64,000 bases of DNA from Knoellia locipacati (GTDB lineage: Bacteria > Actinomycetota > Actinomycetes > Actinomycetales > Dermatophilaceae): contig NZ_BKBA01000003.1 in the NCBI RefSeq assembly GCF_007992835.1, forward strand, positions 1-64,000, in the 5' to 3' direction. This document shows, one piece after another, positions 54,905 to 62,859 of this stretch (position 1 is its first letter; every line of letters starts with the position of its first letter). The translations under genes were made by a program, and so were the position numbers. The notes beneath the pieces were generated by a model. The model was not told the DNA's origin. It ran no database searches and saw nothing but the letters and a program-made list of their open reading frames with translations.

Positions 54905-55585
54905 TCAGGACACCCTCACAGCCAAGTGCATTCCGGACGGATCATCGTGGAAGTCGTTGCGGATGAAGTCGAGGACGACGAAGCCGCAGGACTCCAGGAC
55001 CTCACGGTAGCGGCCGTTCGCCCGGGTCTTCTGGTAGTCCCTCCAGACCTTGTCCTCGTCGCGGTCGTGGTCGACGAGCCCGATCCGGCCGCCGAGCCGG
55101 ACGAGGCTCGCGAGGTGGCGCACGCTCGCCTCCCACTCCACGTCGTCCATGAGGTGGTAGAGCACGTCGATGCTCACGATCGCGTCGTAGAGGTAGGCAG
55201 GCGACCAGTCGGTGAGCGCCGACACGTGGTAGCTCTGCCGCGGTCCGGCGAGGCTGCGGCACTCGGCGATCGCGTGGGGGCTGGTGTCGATGCCGTCGAC
55301 GCGGTGGCCGTAGGCCGAGAGCACCCGCGTGTAGTAGCCCTTGCCGCACCCCGCGTCGAGCACCCGGCGCGCCGCGCCCGGGTCGGTCCCCGGCCCGAGG
55401 GCCGTCACGAGACGGGCGGCGCGCACGGCATACAGCATCGCGTTGGTCGGCTCGTCGAAGCCGATGTTGCCCCCGGAGGCCAGGGCGCTCGCACTGGCGT
55501 GTCGCTTGTCCCAGTAGGCGCGCGACTGGGCGGCGGACAGGCCCTGCGGTGACGCCAGGGCCCCGGCCGTCGACTGCTCTGACAA
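54905..55585 (-). CDS. class I SAM-dependent methyltransferase
   Basis: A 226-residue methyltransferase: VLDAGCGKGYYTRVLSAYGHRVDGIDTSPHAIAEC is motif I and the acidic loop, then YDAIVSIDVLYHLMDD and LVRLGGRIGLVDHDRDEDKVWRDYQKTRANGRY. It starts with TTG 55585 behind a strong GGAGG 5 nt upstream. It should methylate a sugar or capping residue in the surface polymer; the substrate is inference. Divergent from wecB. Confidence 0.83.
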   Translation of the reverse strand: MSEQSTAGALASPQGLSAAQSRAYWDKRHASASALASGGNIGFDEPTNAMLYAVRAARLVTALGPGTDPGAARRVLDAGCGKGYYTRVLSAYGHRVDGIDTSPHAIAECRSLAGPRQSYHVSALTDWSPAYLYDAIVSIDVLYHLMDDVEWEASVRHLASLVRLGGRIGLVDHDRDEDKVWRDYQKTRANGRYREVLESCGFVVLDFIRNDFHDDPSGMHLAVRVS

Positions 55586-55612
55586 CGAAACCTCCGCAGG
55601 GGTGTGGTGGCG

Positions 55613-55627
55613 GACACGCTAGCCTAG
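55613..55627. promoter_or_regulatory. overlapping divergent -10 boxes
   Basis: The stretch ACACGCTAGCCTAGG contains TAGCCT (55620-55625) on the plus strand for wecB, and TAGGCT/TAGCGT on the minus strand for the methyltransferase. The two promoters use the same few base pairs. Confidence 0.5.
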
Positions 55628-55681
55628 GGACGCCACGTCGTGGCCCCGTGCGACAACAATCGAGGGAGCTCCCACCCGCCC

Positions 55682-56749
55682 ATGCGAGTCCTGTCCATCG
55701 TCGGTGCCCGCCCCCAGTTCGTGAAGCTCGCACCCATCGCGCACGCCCTCGCGGCCGCCGGGCACGAGCACGTCATCGTCCACACCGGCCAGCACTACGA
55801 CGCCAAGATGTCCGACGTCTTCTTCACCGACCTCGGCATCCCCACCCCCGACGTTCACCTCGGTGTCGGCTCGGGCTCCCACGGTGTCCAGACCGGCTCG
55901 ATGCTCACCCAGCTCGACGCGGTGCTCGACGAGCACGACCCCGACTGGGTCCTCGTCTACGGCGACACCAACAGCACCATCGCCGGCGCCCTCTCGGCGG
56001 TGAAGCTGCACTACCCGCTCGCCCACCTCGAGGCCGGGCTCCGCTCGTTCAACCGACGGATGCCCGAGGAGCACAACCGCGTGCTCACCGACCACGCCGC
56101 CGACCTGTGCCTCGCGCCGACCGAGGTGGCCATGGGACACCTCGCCGCCGAGGGGCTCGCCGAGCGCTCGACCCTCACGGGCGACGTCATGACCGACGTC
56201 TGCCTCAAGGTCGCCGCCGAGGCCACGGCCGACGCCCTCCCCTTCGCCGGCGATGTCGGCGACGACTTCTTCCTCGCGACCCTCCACCGCGCCGAGAACA
56301 CCGACGACCCGGCCCGGCTGCGCGCGATCGTCGAGGGCCTGGCCGCCCTGCCCCACCCCGTCGTCCTCACGGCCCACCCGCGCCTCGTCGCCAAGGCCAA
56401 GGAGCAGGGCCTCGACCTCACCGTCGGCTCACTCCACACCATCGAGCCGATGGAGTACCCCACGATGGTCGCCGCCGTGAAGGCCGCACGCGCCGTCGTC
56501 ACCGACTCCGGAGGGCTGCAGAAGGAGGCGTTCCTCCTGCGCACGCCGTGCACGACGGTGCGCACCGAGACCGAGTGGACCGAGACCGTCGACCTCGGCT
56601 GGAACGTCCTCGCGCTCGACCTCGACCGGCTCGCCGAGCTCGTCGCCCGCCCCGCGCCCGAGCCCACCGACGCCACGCCCTACGGGGACGGCCACGCCGC
56701 CGAGGCCACCGTCGCCGCGCTCGCCGAGCGGGTCCGGCCCCGCTCCTGA
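55682..56749 (+). CDS. wecB: UDP-N-acetylglucosamine 2-epimerase (non-hydrolysing)
   Basis: A 355-residue epimerase. Motifs: VGARPQFVKLAPI, GQHYDAKMSDVFF, VLVYGDTNSTIAGAL, HLEAGLRSFNRRMPEEHNR, LATLHRAENTD, VVTDSGGLQKEAFLL and RTETEWTETVDLGWN. WecB makes UDP-ManNAc; the same fold in WbpI epimerises UDP-GlcNAc(3NAc)A. With the enzymes encoded next door, the WbpI role is equally possible. A perfect terminator follows; the next genes run towards it from the other side. Confidence 0.92.
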   Translation: MRVLSIVGARPQFVKLAPIAHALAAAGHEHVIVHTGQHYDAKMSDVFFTDLGIPTPDVHLGVGSGSHGVQTGSMLTQLDAVLDEHDPDWVLVYGDTNSTIAGALSAVKLHYPLAHLEAGLRSFNRRMPEEHNRVLTDHAADLCLAPTEVAMGHLAAEGLAERSTLTGDVMTDVCLKVAAEATADALPFAGDVGDDFFLATLHRAENTDDPARLRAIVEGLAALPHPVVLTAHPRLVAKAKEQGLDLTVGSLHTIEPMEYPTMVAAVKAARAVVTDSGGLQKEAFLLRTPCTTVRTETEWTETVDLGWNVLALDLDRLAELVARPAPEPTDATPYGDGHAAEATVAALAERVRPRS

Positions 56750-56785
56750 GACGGGGGCGGACGGCATACGCCGGTCCTGCCCGAC

Positions 56786-56828
56786 CACGACGAAGGCCCG
56801 CCCCACAGTGGGGCGGGCCTTCGTCGTG
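56786..56828. terminator. perfect 19-bp terminator
   Basis: CACGACGAAGGCCCGCCCC-acagt-GGGGCGGGCCTTCGTCGTG between two convergent genes. A 12-nt GTATGCCGTCCG copy lies just before it (56758-56769, reverse). Confidence 0.93.
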
Positions 56829-56835
56829 CGTGCTG

Positions 56836-57822
56836 TCAGAGCGTGACGGTCTGACCGGTCCTCGCCGACTCGATGCAGGCCTCGGCGACGCGCACCGTCT
56901 GCAGGCCCTGGGTCATCGTGACGATGTCGGCGTCCTTGCCGAGCACCGCGTCGCGGAACTGCTCGTGCTCGACGCGCAGCGGCTCCGGCTTGGAGATCGC
57001 GTAGCGGACGACGTCGCCCTCGGAGACGCCGCGGAAGTTCGCGATGTCGTCCCAGGTCGTCTGCACCTCGCCGTTGGCGTAGAAGGTGAGGTCGGCGGTG
57101 AGGGTGTCGGCGACGTAGGCGCCCTTGGTCCCCGTGATGATCGTGACGCGCTCCTTGAGCGGCGACAGCCAGTTGACGAGGTGGTTGGTCACGACGCCGT
57201 TGGACAGCTGACCGGTCACGGCGACGAGGTCCTCGAACTCACGACCGCTCTTGTATGCCGTGCGCGCGGCGACCGCGGTGAAGGTCTGCTGCGTGACCCA
57301 GGCCGTGAGGTCGATGTCGTGCGTGCCGAGGTCCTTGACGACGCCGACGTCGGCGATGCGTGCCGGGAACGGGCCCTGGCGTCGGGTGCTCACCTGGTAG
57401 ACGTCACCGAGGTCGCCGGCCTCGAGGCGGCGGCGCGCCTCCTGCAGGGCCGGGTTGTAGCGCTCGATGTGGCCCACGGCGCCGACGAGACCCTTGGCCT
57501 CGAACGCCTCGGCGACCTTGGTGGCGGCCGGGGTGTCCTGGGCGAGGGGCTTCTCGATGATCGCGTGGACGCCCGCCTCGGCGAGGGCCAGACCGACCTG
57601 CTCGTGGTAGATCGTCGGGACGGCGACCATGCAGTAGTCGATGCCCTGCTCGATGAGCTGCTCGACGCTCTCGAGGACGGGACGACCACCGGCGATGCCG
57701 TGGACGTCGCCGCCCGGGTCGGCCACCGCGACGAGGTCGACGCCCGGCAGGCTCGCGAGCACGCGGCCGTGGTGGCGGCCCATCATGCCGAGGCCGATGA
57801 GGCCGGCGCGCAGGTTGGCCAT
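56836..57822 (-). CDS. Gfo/Idh/MocA oxidoreductase (WbpB-like)
   Basis: A 328-residue NAD(P)-dependent sugar dehydrogenase. N-terminal NAD site LRAGLIGLGMMGRHHGRVL, then CMVAVPTIYHEQVGLALAEAGVHAIIEKPLAQ, GHIERYNPALQEARRRL and DVGVVKDLGTHDIDLTAW with the family Lys and His residues. In the WbpA-WbpB-WbpE-WbpD route it oxidises C3 of UDP-GlcNAcA. ATG 57822 overlaps the aminotransferase stop by one base (TGATG), so the two are made together. Confidence 0.88.
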   Translation of the reverse strand: MANLRAGLIGLGMMGRHHGRVLASLPGVDLVAVADPGGDVHGIAGGRPVLESVEQLIEQGIDYCMVAVPTIYHEQVGLALAEAGVHAIIEKPLAQDTPAATKVAEAFEAKGLVGAVGHIERYNPALQEARRRLEAGDLGDVYQVSTRRQGPFPARIADVGVVKDLGTHDIDLTAWVTQQTFTAVAARTAYKSGREFEDLVAVTGQLSNGVVTNHLVNWLSPLKERVTIITGTKGAYVADTLTADLTFYANGEVQTTWDDIANFRGVSEGDVVRYAISKPEPLRVEHEQFRDAVLGKDADIVTMTQGLQTVRVAEACIESARTGQTVTL

Positions 57823-58919
57823 CAGGCACCTGCCTTGGCGAGGGTGTTGACGCCCTCGACGATGCGCTCGAGGTCGGACTGGCTGAGCGACGGGTGCACC
57901 GGGAGCGAGAGGCACTCGCGGGCGGCCTTCATCGTCTCGGGCAGGTCGGCGTCGTCGGTGCCACCGGCGAAGGGCTTGAGCTGGTGGTTGGGCACCGGGT
58001 AGAACATGCCCGAACCGACGTTGAACTGCTCCTTGAGCGCGGCGGCGAAGCCGTCACGGTCCTCGGCCACGCGCACGGTGTACTGGTGGTAGACGTGCAC
58101 GGCGCCGTCGGCGAGTGGCGGGGGCGTGACGCCCTCGAGGTTCGCGCTGAGGAAGGCGGCGTTGTCCTGGCGCGCCTTGGTCCAGGCGTCGACCTTCTTG
58201 AGCTGCTCGCGGCCGATGGCGGCGTGGATGTCGGTCATGCGGGTGTTAAAGCCGACGACCTCGTTGTGGTACTGCTTCTCCATGCCCTGGTTGCGGTAGA
58301 GGCGCATGAGGCGCTCGACCTCGGGGTCGGCGATGGAGACCATGCCACCCTCGCCGGAGGTCATGTTCTTGGTCGGGTAGAGCGAGAACATCGCGAAGGT
58401 GCCGAACGCGCCGACGGGGGTGCCGCCCAGCGAGGCGCCGTGGGCCTGGGCCGCGTCCTCGTAGACCTGGAGGCCGTGCTTGTCGGCGATCGCCATGATC
58501 TGGTCCATCTTGGCGGGGTGGCCGTAGAGGTGGACCGGCATGATGCCGACGGTCTTGTCGGTGATCGTGGCCTCGATGGCGGCCGGGCTGATGCAGAAGT
58601 CGTCGGCGTCGATGTCGGCGAAGACGGGCTTGGCACCGGTGAGGGCCACCGAGTTGCAGGTCGCGGCGAAGGTGAAGGAGGGGACGATGACCTCGTCGCC
58701 GGCCTTGACGCCGCTGGAGAGCAGGCCGAGGTGCTGGCCGCTGGTGCCGGAGTTCACGGCCACGCAGGCGCGTCCCAGCTTGAAGTGCTCGGAGAACTCC
58801 TCCTCGAACGCCTTGACCTCGGGACCCTGTGCCAGCATTCCGCTGCGCAGGACGCGGTCGACAGCCGCGCGCTCCTCGTCACCGATGAGCGGCTTCGCCG
58901 GGGGGATGAACTCGTTCAC
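57822..58919 (-). CDS. DegT/DnrJ/EryC1-type sugar aminotransferase (WbpE-like)
   Basis: A 365-residue PLP enzyme. N-terminal PPAKPLIGDEERAAVDRVLRSGML, then CVAVNSGTSGQHLGLL, VIVPSFTFAATCNSV, VYEDAAQAHGA with the PLP-binding Asp, and SLYPTKNMTSGEGGMV with the catalytic Lys. It would transaminate the 3-keto sugar made by the dehydrogenase. GTG 58919 overlaps the acyltransferase stop (GTGA). Confidence 0.92.
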   Translation of the reverse strand: MNEFIPPAKPLIGDEERAAVDRVLRSGMLAQGPEVKAFEEEFSEHFKLGRACVAVNSGTSGQHLGLLSSGVKAGDEVIVPSFTFAATCNSVALTGAKPVFADIDADDFCISPAAIEATITDKTVGIMPVHLYGHPAKMDQIMAIADKHGLQVYEDAAQAHGASLGGTPVGAFGTFAMFSLYPTKNMTSGEGGMVSIADPEVERLMRLYRNQGMEKQYHNEVVGFNTRMTDIHAAIGREQLKKVDAWTKARQDNAAFLSANLEGVTPPPLADGAVHVYHQYTVRVAEDRDGFAAALKEQFNVGSGMFYPVPNHQLKPFAGGTDDADLPETMKAARECLSLPVHPSLSQSDLERIVEGVNTLAKAGA

Positions 58920-59515
58920 TTCGGGGCCTCCGTCAGGCTCTCGTGGTCTTCGATGTAGGTCTCGCCGGTCTTGGGGCAGACCCACGTGTTGGGCTCGTCG
59001 CCGGCCTCGAGTGGGACGCCAGCACGGCCGACCCACCTTATCCGCCTCGCGGGCACCCCGGCGACGAGGGCGAAGTCGGGCACGTCCTTGGTGACGACGG
59101 ACCCGGCGGCGACGAGCGCCCACCGGCCGATGGTCACGGGGGCGACGCACACGGAGCGCGCGCCGATCGACGAGCCCTGCTTGCAGGTCACGCCCACGGC
59201 CTCCCAGTCGTCACCGCGCTTGAGGGTGCCGTCGGGGTCGATGGCCCGGGGGAAGTAGTCGTTGGTGAACACGACGGCGGGTCCGACGAAGACGCCGTCC
59301 TCGAGGACCGCGGGCTCGTAGACGAGGGCGTAGTTCTGCAGCTTGCAGTTGTCGCCCATCGTCACGCCGGTGCCGACGTAGGCGCCACGGCCGACGATGC
59401 AGTTCTCGCCGAGGACGGCCTTCTCACGGACCTGGGCGAGGTGCCACACGGACGTGCCTTCGCCGAGCTGCGCCTCGGGTGAGACGTCCGCGCTGTCCTG
59501 GATCCTGACTGCCAC
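58916..59515 (-). CDS. left-handed-beta-helix acyltransferase (WbpD-like)
   Basis: A 199-residue trimeric hexapeptide-repeat transferase. It starts with GTG 59515 behind GAAGGAG. Repeats run from SADVSPEAQLGEGTSVWHLAQV through RGAYVGTGVTMGDNCKLQNYALV, VFVGPAVVFTNDYFPRA and GARSVCVAPVTIGRWALVAAGSVVTKDVPDFALVAGVPARRIRWVG. WbpD N-acetylates the 3-amino group of UDP-GlcNAc(3N)A. The C-terminal WVCPKTGETY is an extra motif seen in WbpD-type enzymes. First gene of the biosynthetic trio. Confidence 0.9.
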   Translation of the reverse strand: MAVRIQDSADVSPEAQLGEGTSVWHLAQVREKAVLGENCIVGRGAYVGTGVTMGDNCKLQNYALVYEPAVLEDGVFVGPAVVFTNDYFPRAIDPDGTLKRGDDWEAVGVTCKQGSSIGARSVCVAPVTIGRWALVAAGSVVTKDVPDFALVAGVPARRIRWVGRAGVPLEAGDEPNTWVCPKTGETYIEDHESLTEAPK

Positions 59516-59558
59516 TCGTGCTCCTTCGTAGGGGGTGGTCCCGGAACAGGCTACGGCG

Positions 59559-60677
59559 TCAGGCCCCCGCGACGCGACGGGCGGCGGGCGCCCCCAGGAG
59601 ATAGTCCTCGAGGACGGCGGCGGAGGCCCGACCGTCGTGCACGGCCCGGGCGAAGACCACCCCGTCCTCGCCCAGCTGCCGGCAACGGGCCGGGTCGCTC
59701 GCGAGGTCGGCGAGCACGTCCGCGACCTCACCCGCCCGCGCCTGCACGATGGGCAGCTCCAGCCCGGTCTCGGCGAGGACGCGGGCGCGCACCTCGGGGC
59801 GCACGTGACCGACGACGACGCGGCCGGCCGCCATCGCCTCGACGGCGGCGACGCCGTAGCTGCCGAGCGAGAACTGGTCGAGGACGATCTCCGCGGCCGC
59901 GATGGCGGCGGGCATCTCGGGCTGGGGCACGCCCCGCACGGGCTGGTAGCGGATGGAGCCCTCCGCGCCGAGGCGCTCGAGGGTGGGCTCGACGAGCTCG
60001 GTCCCCTTCCACATGGCGTTCGACGGGATGTGGCTCACCACGGGCGGGTCTCCGGGCTCGCGGACCGCGATCGGCTCGCTCGACCACCGCTCGACGTCGA
60101 CGACGACGGGCAGCCAGCGCGCCCGGGGGACGTCGTCGACGAGGTCGGGGGTGGAGACGAACGACCACTCGCAGCCGTCCATGAGGGGCGCGATCCGGTC
60201 GGCGTACTTCTGGCGCGTCGCGCGCACCTTGGCCGAGACCCTGGGGAACGGCGAGTCGGGCTCGACCTGCTCGTGCCGGTCGGGTCGCCGGACGTCGGAC
60301 CCGTGGGCCACCATCGCCACCGTGATCCCGGCCTCGCGCAGCACGGCGTCGTCACCCGCGGCGTCGAGTCCGTGGACCTGGCCGGTCACCGGGCGGCCGG
60401 CCTCGATGAGCACGTGGGTGAACGTCCGCACCCAGGCCTCGTTGTCGGCGGCCCACGCGGGGTCGGCGAAGTCCTCCTTGCTCACCGAGCGGTGCGCGGG
60501 CAGCGTGAGCCCGGTCGGGTCCTCCACCGCGAGGCTCGTCGCGCTCACTCCGGGGAGGGTCGCCGCGGAGTGAGCCCAGGCCCTGCCCTGACCGGCGAAG
60601 TTGGCCGAGGCGACGAGCAGGCGCACGGCCGCATCGTCGTGCTCGTGAGGCTCTCCCGGACCGTGCTCGGCTGACAT
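59559..60677 (-). CDS. glycosyltransferase-like protein
   Basis: A 372-residue protein homologous to the second domain of the large two-domain glycosyltransferase at 47.5-50.1 kb. Shared landmarks: FVSTPDLVDDVPRARWLPVVVD, AAAEIVLDQFSLGSYGVAAVEAMAAGRVVVGHV, and the N-terminal LLVASANFAGQGRAWAHSA. This corresponds to a GT-B fold with the C-terminal donor site; the acceptor is unknown. The start ATG 60677 lies 8 nt after a TAGACT box, so it is leaderless and shares a -10 palindrome with the opposite gene. Confidence 0.8.
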   Translation of the reverse strand: MSAEHGPGEPHEHDDAAVRLLVASANFAGQGRAWAHSAATLPGVSATSLAVEDPTGLTLPAHRSVSKEDFADPAWAADNEAWVRTFTHVLIEAGRPVTGQVHGLDAAGDDAVLREAGITVAMVAHGSDVRRPDRHEQVEPDSPFPRVSAKVRATRQKYADRIAPLMDGCEWSFVSTPDLVDDVPRARWLPVVVDVERWSSEPIAVREPGDPPVVSHIPSNAMWKGTELVEPTLERLGAEGSIRYQPVRGVPQPEMPAAIAAAEIVLDQFSLGSYGVAAVEAMAAGRVVVGHVRPEVRARVLAETGLELPIVQARAGEVADVLADLASDPARCRQLGEDGVVFARAVHDGRASAAVLEDYLLGAPAARRVAGA

Positions 60678-60684
60678 GGTGCCC

Positions 60685-60691
60685 TAGTCTA
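60685..60691. promoter_or_regulatory. bidirectional -10 palindrome
   Basis: CTAGTCTAG supplies TAGTCT to the right (60685-60690; leader of about 58 nt with AAGGAG before ATG 60749) and TAGACT to the left (60691-60686; leaderless ATG 60677). Confidence 0.55.
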
Positions 60692-60748
60692 GGCGCCACG
60701 TCGTCCCCCTCCCCGGGACCGTCCCAGACCTCCAAGGAGCCCGCCCGC

Positions 60749-62101
60749 ATGGCCCCCGGCACAGCCCCGCACGTCCTCTACGTCGCCTGGGGGTTCCCCC
60801 CGTGCCGCGGAGGTGGGGTCTACCGCGCCCTGGCCACGGTCAACGGCCTGGCGGCCAAGGGTTTCCGCGTCACCGTGCTCACCGCGACCCGTGAGACCTT
60901 CATCAAGTTCACCGGGGCCGACACCTCGCTCGAGGCCCTCGTCGACCCCCGCGTCGAGGTCGTGCGCGTGCCGTTCTCGTGGCCGCACCTCGAGATGGAC
61001 GTCCGCCAGTGGAGCCCCCTGCGGGCGTTCATGCCGCGGGTGTGGCGCCGGGCCCGGCTCAGGCTCGACGTCCTGGACTTTCCCGAGAAGTCCTACGGCC
61101 CCTGGAAGAAGCCGCTGCTCGAGGCCGCGGACCGCATCCACGCCGCCGACCCGGTCGACATGGTCGTCGCCTCGGCCAACCCCAACGTCGACTTCGCGGT
61201 CGCCGACCACCTGCACCGCACGGCACGCGTCCCCTACGTCATGGACTACCGCGACGCCTGGATGCTCGACGTCTTCGACGGCGGTCTGCTCCACGAGGAG
61301 GGCTCGCGGGTCTCGAAGCTCGAGAAGCGCTTCATCGGCAACGCCTCCGAGATCTGGTTCGTCAACGAGCCCATCAGGGTCTGGCACCAGAAGCGCTACC
61401 CCGAGGCCGCGGACCGGATGCACGTCGTCGCCAACGGCTACGACCCCGACCTCGCGCCCTCGTCGCAGCCGCACTCCCCCGACCCCGGGGCTCCGCTGCG
61501 GTTCGGCTACATCGGCACCGTGAGCGGCAAGGTCCCGCTCGCCGAGTTCGCCGCGGGCTGGAGCCTCGCCCGCTCGCGCTCCGAGGCCCTCGCCGGCGCC
61601 ACGGCCGAGATCTGGGGCTACCTCGGCTACTACGGCAGCCCGAGCCAGGACCTCGTCGACCTCATCGAGGACCACGCCGACGACGGTGTCGTCTACCGCG
61701 GCCCGCTGCCCAAGGGCCAGGTCAAGGACGTCTACTCCACGTTCGACGCGACGCTGCTCATCCTCGGCGCCGGGCTCTACGTCACGAGCGGCAAGGTCTT
61801 CGAGTACACCGCCGCCGCCCTGCCCATCGTGTCGGTGCACAGCCCCGAGAACGCCGCCAAGGACGTCCTCCAGGGCTACCCGCTGTGGTTCCCCGTCACC
61901 GACCTCGAGCCCGAGACCGTCGCCCGCGCCCTCGAGGAGGCCGCCGAGGCCGCCCGCTCCGCCTCGCCCGAGGTCCGTGCGGCCTGCGCCGAGTTCTCCC
62001 GTCGCTACTCGCGCGAGCTCCAGCTCGACCCCCGCCTCGACGCCATCGCCGGACGGCTCGGTTGGCAACCCCCGCTGGTCGACTCGGAGGTGACGGCATG
62101 A
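60749..62101 (+). CDS. family 4 glycosyltransferase
   Basis: A 450-residue GT-B enzyme. N-terminal VLYVAWGFPPCRGGGVYRALATVNGLAAKG is the acceptor-domain start; DMVVASANPNVDFAVADHL and YVMDYRDAWMLDVFDGG follow; the donor domain has RFGYIGTVSGKVPLAEFA and VTSGKVFEYTAAALPIVSVHS. It probably extends the polysaccharide chain. ATG 60749 is preceded by AAGGAG. It overlaps the next gene by 4 bp (ATGA). Confidence 0.87.
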   Translation: MAPGTAPHVLYVAWGFPPCRGGGVYRALATVNGLAAKGFRVTVLTATRETFIKFTGADTSLEALVDPRVEVVRVPFSWPHLEMDVRQWSPLRAFMPRVWRRARLRLDVLDFPEKSYGPWKKPLLEAADRIHAADPVDMVVASANPNVDFAVADHLHRTARVPYVMDYRDAWMLDVFDGGLLHEEGSRVSKLEKRFIGNASEIWFVNEPIRVWHQKRYPEAADRMHVVANGYDPDLAPSSQPHSPDPGAPLRFGYIGTVSGKVPLAEFAAGWSLARSRSEALAGATAEIWGYLGYYGSPSQDLVDLIEDHADDGVVYRGPLPKGQVKDVYSTFDATLLILGAGLYVTSGKVFEYTAAALPIVSVHSPENAAKDVLQGYPLWFPVTDLEPETVARALEEAAEAARSASPEVRAACAEFSRRYSRELQLDPRLDAIAGRLGWQPPLVDSEVTA

Positions 62102-62859
62102 AGGTCGTCCTGCTCAGCACCCGCCGCCTGCGCCCCCACATGGTCGACACCGCGCGCGAGGAGCTCGGGCTCGAGCCCCAGGACGCCGAGCACATGACCG
62201 TCGTCTCGTGGAACCCGCCGATCGGGCGCCTGCGCGTCGCGTCCCACCTCGTCGTCGGCCCGATGCTCTCCCCCAGCGGCCGCGTGCGCTACGCCCGCGT
62301 CGACCCGGTCGTGCTCGACGAGCCGGACGCGGGTGAGCCGCACGACCTCGCCGACCTCACCGCCCTCGTCGCCGACGCCGACGTCGAGCCGCTCGAGGAG
62401 GTCACCACCCTCGACGTCGTCGACGACATCGACGATGCCGAGACCGACGCCGCCGACCCGGGTGACACCGACGACGTGCTCGCCGACCAGGGCGACGGCG
62501 CGACCCGGCGCACGGGCGCCCGTCGCGTCGGGCACGCCCTCAAGTGGCGGGCCAACCGGCTGCGGCTCACCGTCCAGCGCCACCCGGTGGCCCAGCGGAT
62601 CGGTGGCAGCACCAAGGTCCGTCGCCTGCGCGGAGCCGTGACCCCCGGCGGTCTCGCGACCCACTTCGCCCTCGGCTGCGCCCAGAGCCCCGCAGTGCGC
62701 CGCGCGGTCGCCGGCGCCGACCTCGTCGTCGCCCTCGACCAGAACTCGCACCGCGCGGCGTGGCTGCTCGCCCGTCGCATCGCCGGACCCGAGGTCGTCG
62801 TCGGCATCCCGGCGGCGGCCCGCATCGTCGCGCTCGACCGCGACGGCGGCCTCAGCTGA
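62098..62859 (+). CDS. polysaccharide-locus protein with an acidic insert
   Basis: A 253-residue protein coupled to the preceding glycosyltransferase. The first 75 residues (KVVLLSTRRLRPHMVDTAREELGL, MTVVSWNPPIGRLRVASHLVVGP) and the last 80 (THFALGCAQSPAVRRAVAGADLVVALDQNSHRAAWLLARRI) look like two halves of a Rossmann-like domain. Between them an Asp-rich stretch (75-140) seems disordered. I know of no named family. It may be a glycosyltransferase partner. The 3' end overlaps the last gene of the window, on the other strand, by 8 bp. Confidence 0.6.
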   Translation: MKVVLLSTRRLRPHMVDTAREELGLEPQDAEHMTVVSWNPPIGRLRVASHLVVGPMLSPSGRVRYARVDPVVLDEPDAGEPHDLADLTALVADADVEPLEEVTTLDVVDDIDDAETDAADPGDTDDVLADQGDGATRRTGARRVGHALKWRANRLRLTVQRHPVAQRIGGSTKVRRLRGAVTPGGLATHFALGCAQSPAVRRAVAGADLVVALDQNSHRAAWLLARRIAGPEVVVGIPAAARIVALDRDGGLS

